A stretch of 64,000 bases of DNA from contig NC_080577.1 of assembly GCF_029962835.1 (NCBI RefSeq), positions 3,844,001 through 3,908,000 on the forward strand. The letters are read 5' to 3'. The notes under the pieces were generated by a model. The model was not told where the DNA came from. It was given only the letters and a program-made list of their open reading frames with translations, and searched no databases. How positions within the stretch are numbered: position 1 is the stretch's first letter; each line of letters starts with the position of its first letter. The translations under genes were made by a program, and so were the position numbers. This document shows positions 46,257 to 58,453 of the stretch, in pieces. The stretch comes from Magnolia sinica. Lineage: Eukaryota > Streptophyta > Magnoliopsida > Magnoliales > Magnoliaceae.

Positions 46257-47050
46257 ACATACTAGGTTTATTAAGGAAAGTAGTCGGTTTGGAAGAAAAT
46301 TAACGAGAATTGATCCAGTGCTTTCAGTCATAGAGAAAGTTTCAGTACTCCTAGTTGTCCAACTGATGGATCCAAACCGTCCATTAGGTTGGGTTTCTCT
46401 TCTTGAACTCATCTGCCTTCTATGCTATGGATGGGATGGTTAGGATTCTGCAGAGATTATGATTCTTCAGAACCACAAGCAATCCATGAAGGCCCAACAA
46501 ATAAATGGCTTAAATTGTTGGTTAGGCCCCTTTTCCATAATGATCTCGACCATCCACGTTATAGGCTATTGATCATATGGTTAGAATCGTCCATCACTAT
46601 GATTTTTACTGTGAAGTGCATGATCGGTTGGACTGTTCAAGTGCCCAAAGTCTCAATTTTAACATTGTACGTTGGTTTTAGTCCAATGGAAATAAATACA
46701 TTGGATAACAATGTGGGCCCAAAATTGGTTTTTTTTTTTCTCCTCCAGATTGGTAGTGTGGATTGATGGACGTCTCTGATCGGATCATGGCTTTAAAGAC
46801 TCGAAACGAGTCTGATGCAATGCGTCTGAGTTGACTCGGAATCAGTAGTACCCAATCCGGTTTGATACTACCGTGAGTCGCCCCAACTCGGGCTAGTTGG
46901 GCTAATTCAGCCCCGACTCTGGGGAGTCTCGACTCGACTCACGACTGGATGAGTTGATCCAAGCCCACCGAGCCTTTTAAATGGATCCGACAATGAGTTC
47001 GGATACACCCAAACGGGTCCTCTGTGTTTTTTTTTTTTTGGGTATGGATG
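46257..47050. other. Intergenic, no gene seen
   Basis: Diverged GGCCCAAC and GTGGGCCC fragments, and a GAGTCGACTC-type low-complexity stretch at 46,795-46,980. Confidence 0.45.
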
Positions 47051-47546
47051 GGACGCGGATTGCGTCCTACCCCCGCCTGGACGGTAATCCGTCCGGGCAG
47101 GACTCTGTGGGGTCCACCGTGATGTAAGTGTTTTATCCATGCTGTTAATCACTTTTTTCAGATCATTTTAAGTTTGACCCCAAAAAACAAGGCAGGTCCA
47201 CAACTCCAGTGGACCACACCAAAGGAAGCTGCAGTGATAATGACACCCACCGTTGAATCCTTTCTAAGGGCCACCGTGATGGTTTTTTACCATCCAACCT
47301 TTTCATAAGGTCATGTGGACGTGGATGAAGTGAAAACACAAATATCAGCTTGATCCGAAACTTCTCCGGCTCCCAAGAAGTTTGCAATGGTAGACGTTTA
47401 ATCCCTACTTTGTGGTTCACTTAAGCCTGGAACCTGCCTCTTTTTTTGCATCATACCTTAAAATTATCTGAGGAAAACGATGAACGGCGTGGATAAAATA
47501 TTTAAATCACAGTAGGCCCCACAGAGCCCTGACGCAATCCACGTCC
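47051..47546. mobile_element. Family A element with clear terminal repeats
   Basis: Left tip GGACGCGGATTGCGTCCTAC, right tip GACGCAATCCACGTCC: 16-bp inverted ends with one mismatch. The inner GTGGGGTCCACCGTGATGTA pairs with TTTAAATCACAGTAGGCCCC. This copy best defines the outer boundary of the family; flanking duplication unclear. Confidence 0.75.
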
Positions 47547-47850
47547 GAATGAATGGGCCAGCCAGACCCTGGATTGGCCGCAATCATAGAGTCCTAATCG
47601 TCCAATGTGGACTAAGATATGGTTCATTGACAAAAATGAGCAGTAGCCCTCGGTGAAAGTCTTCTCCACGTACCATTTTCCCTGCATTGCGGCTTTTGGT
47701 TTATGGTCCATCAACAGTGGGGCCCACCAGATTAATGCTATTAATCTGGACCACGTGTACGTGATTCTCGATGTAAAACGTATGGCTTTCGATGCACGTG
47801 GACATAACGATTTAGTTGAACCAATGAGAGAAAGTATAGGTACTTGAGAA

Positions 47851-48150
47851 AATCTTTGATACTCGGGCAAAGTGTGATGGATGATACGCAGGCACTGAAA
47901 CATTACTTAGATATTGCAAATTTGCAAGTGTGGCATACAAGAAATTCATATTTAAACTTGTGTCCCAATTTAGATGTATCATGAACCAAAAACTACCGCT
48001 CGTTTGATTATCTGTTTAGTGGACGGTTAAGAATGAAAATATCAAATGGCCGTATTTCAACAAACACGTGTCCACAAATCAGAGGTTGTGATTGCTCAGC
48101 AAATCTGATTTGAGTGTATGAGTGCCTGCGCATCGAACTCGCTGCCAGAG
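47851..48150 (+). repeat. Family C copy
   Basis: GATACTCGGGCAAAGTGTGA, GATACGCAGGCACTGAAAC, GTGTCCCAATTTAGATGTAT and ACACGTGTCCACAAATCAGA, in the order seen at 50,741 and 54,983. Confidence 0.65.
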
Positions 48151-48300
48151 TATAAAATAAACCTGAGTTTCCTTTGGGTGTCTTTGCAAATTGCAAGAAA
48201 GCTCTGCCGATTGTTCAAATCCATAAACATGGCATGGATGAGATCTCGACCATCCATCAGGTGACCCTTGCTTGGAGGTCAATCAGATGTCCGAATCCAC

Positions 48301-48415
48301 TGGATCGATGGGCCACAAATGCAAGGATCGTCCACCGCATCTGATTTTGAAGGCCTGGATCGATGGGCCACAAATGCAAGGATTATCTACCGCATCTGAT
48401 TTTGAAGGCCTAGAT
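48301..48415 (+). repeat. 55-bp tandem duplication
   Basis: TGGATCGATGGGCCACAAAT starts at 48,301 and 48,356. Both units run to GATTTTGAAGGCCT with few changes. Confidence 0.95.
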
Positions 48416-49059
48416 CCAGCCACGGTATGGGCCAAGTTACGAATCATCCAGATCTTGTCTCTGTGTATGATTATGCGTGGAGGACAGAAAGTTCTCTGTC
48501 CTCGACTCTGTATTATCAGGGGTTAGACTGCAATGTGCGTTCACCACAGCTCCGTGAGATTTGCCAGCTCATCCATTATAAACTCCGCACACATGCACCC
48601 ATGCAACATCAATCTAGACCACCATAGTCACGGCCGTGTGTGAAGCTAGCATGGCCCAAAGATTACATGATCGCACAGTTCTAGCCATCTAATCGTCTTT
48701 GAGTGGTCTGGATTTGGTGAGAAAAATTGAGTGGTCAATACCATTCGGTCTGGATGGTTTTCTCACTATTCTCCGTTTGAACGAAGGGCCCCACAAATTG
48801 GAGAATCCAGATCGTGGTGCATGTTTGCCAGGTGTACAGATTGTGCGCTTCCACAACTTAATGAGTTGAGCTTGACGCATAGTTCCTGTCTCTCCCTCAG
48901 CTTATCCTTTCATTTTTGTAGTTTCCATGAAAAAATCGACAATCACAAAATACAGATTTGTAAAAAAACAATTACAGCGCAAGAAAGGTAACTGTAAGTC
49001 CGCCCTATTGTAAAATACCATCCGTTTCTTACTGTTTAATCTCAGCCCTTCATTCCTTA
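48416..49059. other. Region upstream of the REC1-like gene
   Basis: Contains a GGGCCCCACAAATTGGAG fragment near 48,787. No TATA box can be chosen with confidence; CTATATTC at 49,072-49,079, just before the CT leader, is a candidate. Confidence 0.35.
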
Positions 49060-49078
49060 TCACACCCTCTCCCTATAT

Positions 49079-49120
<42 letters not shown>

Positions 49121-49652
49121 CTCTCTCTCTCTGCTTTCAAATCCAGTTTCTGTGACGTAGTCCTCCCTCTTCCAATCCCCGTCCTTTAAGCTTTAAAGTA
49201 GCCTTAGTGGTGGAGATTTGAAGGCCACATCTTTCAATAACTCCGCCATTAAAGAGTTGTTACTCTTTTATCCTTCTTTCTGGTAAATTCCTTCCAAGTC
49301 CCTCTGATTTGGAAACTATATTAACAAATCATGTTCATGAGAAAGTATAAAAACCATGTTTTATTGCATTTTCTACTGATTGGGTTTTTTGGGTGTGGTG
49401 TTTTAAGTATGCCTTTTGATGTAATATTTCTTTTGGGTTCTTCCAATTCCTTGTTTTAGCTTTTCCAATCGTGAAAAAACAAATAGAAATGCTCTGTTTT
49501 AGTCATTTCTAGCTTGTTTTAATCAAAACCATGTTCTTGAAGTTGTCTATTGTATCAGTTAAATGATTGTTTTGGATGTATAGATGAAAGATAAATAGAT
49601 ATATAGCTTACCAGAATTGAATTTCAGCTAAGCAATCGAATTGCAAGGTGAA
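49060..49652 (+). promoter_or_regulatory. CT-rich leader and probable 5'UTR intron of REC1-like gene
   Basis: A (CT)n run at 49,083-49,131 is typical of plant leaders and may be part of the transcript. A donor-like TCTG|GTAAAT at 49,283 and an acceptor TTTCAG ending at 49,627 would remove an intron of about 345 bp, leaving 25 nt before the ATG. Inferred from splice signals only. Confidence 0.5.
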
Positions 49653-52600
49653 ATGGCGCCTAGAAACAGCCGTGCGAAGGCGAAAGGCGAGAAGAAGAAG
49701 AAAGAAGAGAAGGGTAATTTCATCATTAGAATGCAATATTTCTATGTTTGAGAGTAATCTCTCTATCATTTTTTTAATTTTTAATTTTTAATTTTTGCAG
49801 TTCTTCCTGTTGTCATGGACATCAAAGTCAATCTTCCAGACAATTCTCATATAATATTAAAGGTATATTTTGTTATATTCGCAGGCGAATTTGTAAACAA
49901 TGAGAAATGAATAACGGCCAACAGTATGTTGGGAAAACATCCAAGGCAAAAAACTAATGCAGATTCTCCATTTCTCTATTCGGATTGTAGAATTTAATGA
50001 ATTTTGCAAAAAGATTAAATTTTATTTTCTCACTACAGCATACTATATTCGCCAAAACACGTTTTATTAGAGAAAATCCATTATCTTAATACTCATTTTG
50101 AATACTTTTTTTTTTTTTTTTCCTTTTCATCCATTTTCTATTCTACAAGAGAAAATAATCAATAAAAAATACATATCAGATTAGAAATTGATTATATTTT
50201 TTCTCATGCTTATTTCTTTAGAACAGTTTTATTACATGTTCTACTCTAAAAGAGAAAATAAATTCAATTGCATTACAGATAAGGGTGGCAGTGGGTGAGG
50301 TAGCCCAGATGAGCCCAACCCATATTTGGATTGAGCTTGGACCTACTAGATTGGCATGTGGGTTAGGCTTGGGCCTCACATGCACTGCCCAGTCAATATT
50401 CGGGTTAGCCCTGGGCTTGAGTCATTTTAGCCCAACCCAACTTGGCCTGACTAGACTTTTTATGTGTGTTATATCCTGAGAATATTGCCACTCTGTGATG
50501 TGCAGTGTTACTTTCATTCTAGTAAAATATTCAGTTTTTTGTGCATGTGTGGCCCACTTGATAAATGGAAAGGTAAGGAAAATTCAAGCGAAAATAGGGA
50601 TTTTCTCAATTTTTTGGTTGGGTTGATCCGGTCATGCCAACTAAGATTTTTTTATTTTGGGCTTGGGCCGGGAAAGCCTGGCCCAGCCCATTACTACCGC
50701 TGTTTTATAATGTTTTGAGATAAAAATAAATTTTTATAAGGAAAACTGTAATACTCTGGTGCAGTGGGGTGAATGATATGCAGGCAGTTAGAAGTTAATT
50801 AGAAAGTGCTTTACTGTTTAAATTATGAGTCCCAATTTAGATGCCACATATTTATAATTAATCTTATTTGATTATCTAACGATTGGATTGGTGGGCATTT
50901 ATTGGACGGTTGAAATAATAATAATCCAATGGTCCTATTTCAACCAAAAAAGTGTCCACCAATAAGATGTTATAATTGCTTAAGTGGTATGATTTCATGA
51001 CTGCATGCGACTTAGTTAGAGTGGGTTCTGCAGTTAGAAGGTTTAGTTTCGAGTCAATGTATGGCACGTGTTAAATTTCTGTCAGCTTGCATATCAAAGC
51101 TTAACTTCTGTCAGAGTATTAAAAAAAAAAACTACCGTTATCTGCTAGAGCTTTGCTAAGTTTAGCTAAAATTCTGACATTTGCATGCATTTAATTCTTC
51201 TGTATTCTCGCTTCTGTTGGACCGGAATCGTCCACACACCTGTTTTACTAGCCCGTGAAACACCCAACGTCTGTGGGGCCCACCATGTTGCATATGTAAG
51301 ATCCACACCTTCCTTCAGGAGAGAAGTATTACGTTAACTGCACATCCAAAAGAGCAGTCTAACAGACAATTCATTTGGGAAACATCAACGGGAATAATGT
51401 AAAGTTACTCCATGAACCAGTTAGTTCATGTGGTGTGTCCCACCCAAGTTTTTGTTCAGGATATTTTTGTATTTTTATTCTTCATCCTCTTGAACTAAAC
51501 CTGATTAACGGGTTTGATGAAAGATACACACCATGACACCCCCACACGCAAACCGATGGTTGTCATCCCATCTCCATTGTTCACTGTGGCGTGGCCTTCC
51601 TGATTTGTGGATCTTGATAAATTTTTATCCTAAGGCATAGAATCCAAACAAGAACGCAATGGACGGAGTGGATTTTACATATATGCTATGGCGGGCCACA
51701 AAAAGTTGACTGTTTTAAGCTTGGGTAAAAAAAGACGGACAATAAGATAATGATATATAAGCCCATTTTTTTTAACACAGACATCTTTCTCTAGTTTTGG
51801 TATGAGAACATACCAATCTTGGGAAATCCTCCTATTTAGCAATTTAGTGTATTTTTTGGTATCTTTAACATCTGATTAAACTAATTTTGAAGCATCTGAT
51901 AAAAACGTGGACAGGGAATATCAACGGATAGGATTGTAGACGTACGTCGGCTATTGTGTGTCAACACGGTCACTAGCAGCATTACAAACTATTCACTGTC
52001 TCATGAGGTAAGCCATTTTCATGTCATTTTCGGTTCATTTGTCTGTTTTTCGGCTTCTTTGTGCTTACTAGAAGTAGTGTATCTGGACACGCAACGTGCA
52101 TTGTTAGTCAAGCATTGTATAGACAGCTATGTAATTTTGATTGATTGTGATGAAAGTAAGGGTGGTTGTCTACGAGTCCTCATAAAATGAACTTAATTTC
52201 CTACAAATTCTGTGTGTGGCCCACCGATCATGCATATGGCATCCGACAGATTAATTGAGTCCCATCATAAAAGTCGGACAACCCAAGAATCAATCAGGCC
52301 AATCCAAGTATCATTTGGGCTGTCACTTGAATTTGGAGGTCTTTGAATAGCCGTCCATTTATTTTTATTTTTATTTTTGGTGGGTTAGATGGTATTTTGT
52401 ATATACTATTCAACCGTGAATTATGGAATGATAAAAAACGACAGACAATTATAAAAACTAACAATGTAAAACTACAAATAATTTAAAAAAAAAAAAAAAA
52501 AAACCCCTCCAAATTAACATGGTGACCAAATAAATATAAACTTAATCAAAGCCCAAATATTAAATTATAATTTTTTCTGTTGTTGATTTTTAAATTTAAA

Positions 52601-55600
52601 AGTCCCTCCCCAATCCATCTCAAATTGAGAGGAGGTGAAGATTATACATGTAGATGAGCGGATTGGACCACATGTATAGAATGTGTGATGGAGAGAAGAA
52701 GTGAGGGAGTGGATCACTCTTTCTTCATCTCTCCCTTATGTGACACTCAAGAAAATGAGCGATAAAGGCTCTCCGTTTGTTGTACTCTCTCTGTCTAGGA
52801 TATGATTTATTTAGGACCCATTTATACCACCAAATAAGCTAATTTTTCTACTTATAGTAGATAAGTAAGTTTGATTTATGATTAGTTATAAGTAACTTTT
52901 TTTTTTTTACTTAAAAGTACATAATCACTTAAGCTAATCTTTAAAAAAAAAAAAAAAAACTTTTAGACTTTCCATAGGTTGTTAAAGAGAGGCATCACAA
53001 GAGATGAAAGTGAGGAGAAATCCATAAATATATTGTATGCCAAACATACTTATCTTATTAATAAGTAGAAACTAAAATAAACTATTTATGGAATAAGTAG
53101 CTTATCTTAAGTAACTTTTGATCCAAATGCCCTCTTATGAAGAAGAGCAAGGGTTTTAAAGAGACCAATACTAATACTCTACTGCTATCCAGTCTTTTAT
53201 TTGCCCCACTGCCATAATCATGCTTTATTTCATGCACTTGTATTTGATTCAATCATTCTACTTTCATGGTAATCCGCTTAAGATCTAAAACCATGCAGAT
53301 CAAGTGACAGACCCTCAAATCTAAACCATCAAATCATTATATGCGATCAAAATCATTCTAACAGTCAAAAGAAAATTTTAATAACTGAAGCACTTATAAA
53401 ACCTTTTTGAATGGACCCAATGAAAAATTACTTGATAAACATCTGATTTACAAGATCGAATGTGTAAGTATTTGAAAAACTAGTGAATCACTTATTGGTC
53501 CATATTAGTCTCAACAAACCTTGATGAATGCATGCATCTACACCCACTTTTATTAATCACAGGATGGCAATGTAAAATGAGTCAAATCACATATTATCAA
53601 TACCTTCAACCCTCATACATACTTAGGTTTAAAGATTAATCATATCTAATAAATCCTCAAGTCAATTATAGTTTAGGCATAATTAAGAGGCCTCTCAGTC
53701 TATACATTTAACTTCGATCCACTAATGTAAATGCTCAATAAATCTACACATGAGCCTTTATCCAAAGAACACTCATACTACCATGTAAGATAGGGTAAAT
53801 GCACACTGACTTGCTGTCGTGTTTGATGGCGGAGAATTTCTATCCTGATTCATCGTAAACTCCCTTACATAAGACAATCACATATAGAAGAATAAGCACA
53901 TGTTCATCCCGAAACTTGTTAAGTGATCATGGTACAATATGATACTGAGATCCATTGTATCTAATCTCACATTCTCAAGGGTTAAAAATAAAATCATTCT
54001 TCTTTAGACTATGTATATGTATGTTTACATATTTTTATATATTAACTAAGGCATAGTCATACATTCACCTAATACCTTGATTATCATGATCTACCTCTAA
54101 AATTATTGATATCACATCCGCATTGTCAGTGGATAAAGTTGAATGCCATATGCATGCTGTGGTAGGTCCCATCGTCAATCACCGTGGATGACTCATTTTA
54201 CAAGGACTAGAAAAACTAGTCTCTAAAATTATATTACATAAGAAAAGAATTGAAACTGTGCATCCATGAAATATAGGAAAATGATAATTTAAAGATAAAT
54301 AAGATAGTGTTAAAAAAAAAATACAGCTATAGAAAACAAAAGAAATGAAAAATCCAAAAAATAAAAATAAAAACCAATATTTAAGAAATAGTAGAAGAAA
54401 ATTAAAGATAAAGTCACATCAGAGGTGGGCCCGAGCCAACGGTAGTTTGGACTTTTGAAAAATGAATACCGGTTTCGTTGCCAACCCTATCGCCCCTGTA
54501 GGCCCTGGCCCATTGATTGTAACAGTTCATACGTTGGTCCCTACACGGGTTGAAGAGAAGAATATAAATAAAAAGAATCTGTCAGGCGAGCTGCAAGTGG
54601 ACAGTTAAGTCCAAAATGACCAATTGTCTACCTTTAACTGGCGAAATTCTGTAATCGATTGGACGGTCAGGATGGTCAGGTTAGGGCCAATGCTTGTGTG
54701 GTCAGTCTGCAAACGGAAGATATTTTGTGCCGTGGCCCACCCATGCTGTAGTCAGCCTGACAGCCTGTTCAGGCGACTGTCTATGGTGGAGATTGGGTGG
54801 GGCCAGCAGTTTCCCGTGGTCGGTTGGGCAGTTCCCAACCCAAGTGAACGGCATACGTCAGTTTGCAATCCATGCAGCTAGGGGTATTTTGGGAACAAAA
54901 AGGTAAGAAATATCCCATCGCTTATGTTTATAAATAAGCATTTGCGACGCAATGCTGTGGTAACCTTTCGCTGGGGGAGTTATCTGATACTCCGGTAGCA
55001 ATGACGCTTGATACGCAGGAGCTCAGAAATTATACACGTGGCATTCACCAAACTCGAAATAAACTGACTAAATTGTAGAACCAACTGTTTCTAAGCTAGA
55101 ATTCTGAAATCAGATTGGTTTAAAAATTCCACCTCTGATTCGTGGACGCTTTAAGTTCGTTGAAATAGGAACTTTGGTTATTTCAATTCTTAACCGTCCA
55201 ATTACCGTCCACCAATCTGACAGCTAAATAATCAAATTAACATTTTAGTTCACGGTACATCTAGACTAGGACCTTAATTTAGACAGTTTATTTTGAGCCG
55301 ATTTTATCCCATGTATACATTTCCTAACTAATTTCTAAGCGCCCATAAAGCATCCACCACATAATATAAAAAAATTCCTTTTACTGAGGGATTTTGCGTC
55401 ATATAGACTCAACGTACTATCCGTCTTTTTTCATTCAACTCGAAAAACCCTAAAACATCAAAGTAGACGGCTATTTGTATTGATGAACCTAAAAAGATAA
55501 AAAAACTCCTACTTTTTCAGTTGCTTAATCCTAGTAGATAAGAATATTTTCATTAAAAAACCAACATCCATACCTAAAAATCGAGTTTAGTAAGATAAGT

Positions 55601-58403
55601 TTTTGGGCGGTGTAGAAAAAAGGAGGCATTGTACAGACTTGCCTACAGTGCTAATTTTTTCTTTTATGGACTGCCAGAAGCTTTGCCCCATCTGGCCTTT
55701 TCAAATGCATGAACACAATTCAATGGTACTGGTGCGAATTCTCAGCCACAACTGCTGTACCAATCTGTGAAGCAGTAAGGCATGACGTGGTAAGATTTTA
55801 TTGGAATGCGGCACTGTCAGCAATAGAGTCATATAAAGTGTACTTGTTTCAAAGTGGTAGGTAGGGTTAGGCCAATCAAATCTTACCGTGCCATATCAGC
55901 CGCTAACTCAGAGCCTCACAAAACATTCAACGCCTTGTATCTCAAATGATGGACAGAGTAGAGTGGATGTCACCCACAAGGTGGGCCTCAAAGGTAGGGC
56001 TGTCAATGGACCGAGCTTTGGGTGGGTTTTATCAGGATTTTGAACTGTTTGGGCCAGGTGGGCTTCTTCAGAATTCTTATTTTGACAGGCCCAAGCCCAG
56101 CCCATTGACGCCCTAGTCATGGGGGCCTTTTGTTGCGAAGATACTCCCAAAGACTTGTAGGAAATTGAAGACCATTTTAAAGAGAGTTCCCCTTGCCTCT
56201 GTCGAGATTCAGATCTAATGTATGTCGCAGCACATTTTAAAATGATCAGGACTGTTTATGAATGTGGGCTCTTTTCTATCGGGCCACCGGAAAAAAGGTC
56301 TACGCTTCTAGAACAATGAAAATAAAATTTTCAATGGTTCGTATTCAACTCTATAAATCAAAGGCTAGGATCATCTGTGAAGTGTGATACGGGACAAATA
56401 GTTTGTATACAGTAGTAACAAAAACATGGACCGTTCAAATCAAAGGACCATCTTAGCGCATGGGCCCGATGTGATTAACTGCCACGTGGAGGTTCGTCAA
56501 TAACAACAATCTTTTGCAGGTTCGTGGGCCGCGATTGAAGGACACGGTCGACGTGGCCGCTTTAAAGCCTTGCGTTCTGACGTTGGTCGAAGGTACGGAC
56601 AAAAAAAAGAAGAAAGAACACTGTCCCAATCCCAAATTCAGAATATGAAAGTCAAATGAAACGCGAAGGCGATTTGCGTGATTATACACTGAAGGGCGGA
56701 GGTTTGCAGCCTCGCACGCCTCTTGAGCGACCCTTCACAGCCACAAGCAAACACGCATGCCGCCGTGGCACGCGCGTGGGAAATATAAGCTTTCCATCAG
56801 GTGGGCCACCTCGTTCAGTTTTCTTGGCATAAAATCCGGGTCTTCTACGCTCCTCGGTGGGCCACGGTGTACAGTATAACGAATGTCTAAAACAAATTTT
56901 ATAGCCATCCATTTATTTTCTTGAACGGTGAGCACGGCCTGTTTTTATGCGAGAGGATCCAAACAGTGTGGCCCACCTACTGGGAAGCTCAGTTATCCCA
57001 TCTGCTTGTATGCGGACGGGCAGACCCTACGCACGAGGCCTATCTGAAATGCTTCTCTTTATAGCCGTTCCAGTGCAACCATCCATGGATAAGCCCTCGG
57101 ACAAAATTTGGAAGGTCATCTCATTGAGTGGATGAAAATGAATGGTTGGAAGCAGATCAACGGCCTTTATTCAGTGTGGGTATGGTCGGATTGACGACTG
57201 GACAAACTAACTTTTGTATTCGCAATGCTCACTGTGGGCCCCACCGGATGAATGGTCTCGATCTCGCCCATGATAAATTCCAAATGGAGTTTCGGAGTTT
57301 TGTAACCCAAGACTCTGAGGGCCCACCACCAAGATGTACATATGATATCCACTCCGACTATCAGTTTCTCCAGATCCTGTTACAATGAGATCAAAAGAAC
57401 GAAGAAAATGTAAGACTCAGGTGGGCCACACCACAGGAAGCAGCTGGATGGAAATGCTCACCATTGAAACCTTCCTTTGGCTCACCGTGGTATTTATATA
57501 CCATCCAACCCGTTCACAAGGTGATTTCTACAATGAGGAAGGTAAAATACAAATATCAGCCTCATTCAAACTTTTCTGGGGTGATTGCAATGGTGAGAGT
57601 TCTATCTCCACTGATTTATGGGGTGTGGCCGGCTTGAATCTTTGATCTGCCTGCTGGGGAAACTGATGGGCGGTGGAGATTTCAACTGGAGATCTTGGTG
57701 GCCCCACGGAACTCCATCACGTCAGAGGTATTCGAAGAAACTCGCATCCCATAAATTCCACGCTGGCGGTTGCACCACTCACAGGCTCTTCATTCTATAT
57801 TCGCGCATGTCGCTATTAGCATTTGTAAAAATGAAAATTACGAAAATCTACCCAACGCCCAAGTTCGCCCAAGACGTGCGCGAAATTACCAAACTACCTT
57901 GCATGAAGGGTGTCCAATTCAGTTAATTGCGAGAGGGTGTTTTCGTGAATTCGTTGAGAGATGAGGGTGCTTTTTCGACAAGTTCGCGCCCGAAAATCTT
58001 CGCGGTTTCGTTGGGAGGCGAAACGTGACACTGTAGAAGGCTCTGTCCACAGAGGACTACGACGAGGATCGCGCAGTGGCGCACGTTAGAAGGCTGCTGG
58101 ATATCTTCGCCTGCACTACCTGCTTCGGCCCTTCTGCGGCCAAAGACGCGGCGGCGGCAGCAGCAGCAGCTGCGGACAAGGACTGCAAGTGCGAGGCTGG
58201 GAAGAATGCCGGCAGTGCGCAGGATAAGGTCAAGAACCCCAGCAAAACGCAGGGGAGCAAGAAACCCTCTTCTCCTCCTCCTTCTCCGACGTCGACGAAA
58301 GATGCTGTGGCAGAGAGCGAGGATGAGATGAACGGGGCGTGCCCTAGGATTGGGGCCTTCTACGAATTCTTCTCTCTTTCTCATCTCTCGCCTCCCATTC
58401 AAT

Positions 58404-58453
<50 letters not shown>

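Larger units (their letters stand above)
52008..56519 (+). other. REC1 intron 3 (4.5 kb), repeat-filled
   Basis: No alternative exon is recognised. Besides Family C and D copies it holds AT-rich DNA, and a possible hAT-like MITE at about 52,800-53,135 whose right part ends TAAGTAACTTTTGATCCAAA. Poly-A runs lie at 52,484-52,503 and 52,944-52,960. Confidence 0.6.

Noticed and set aside
57990..58052. Apparent extra REC1 exon reading KRDTVE just upstream of exon 5
   Set aside because: The true KDTVDV segment with good splice sites is at 56,520-56,592, and its phase fits the acceptor at 58,052; the upstream similarity is coincidental.
57923..58402. Minus-strand frame of 159 residues with an Arg run
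   Set aside because: It is the shadow of REC1 exon 5; the Arg run is the complement of a CT/GGA-rich stretch in the true exon.
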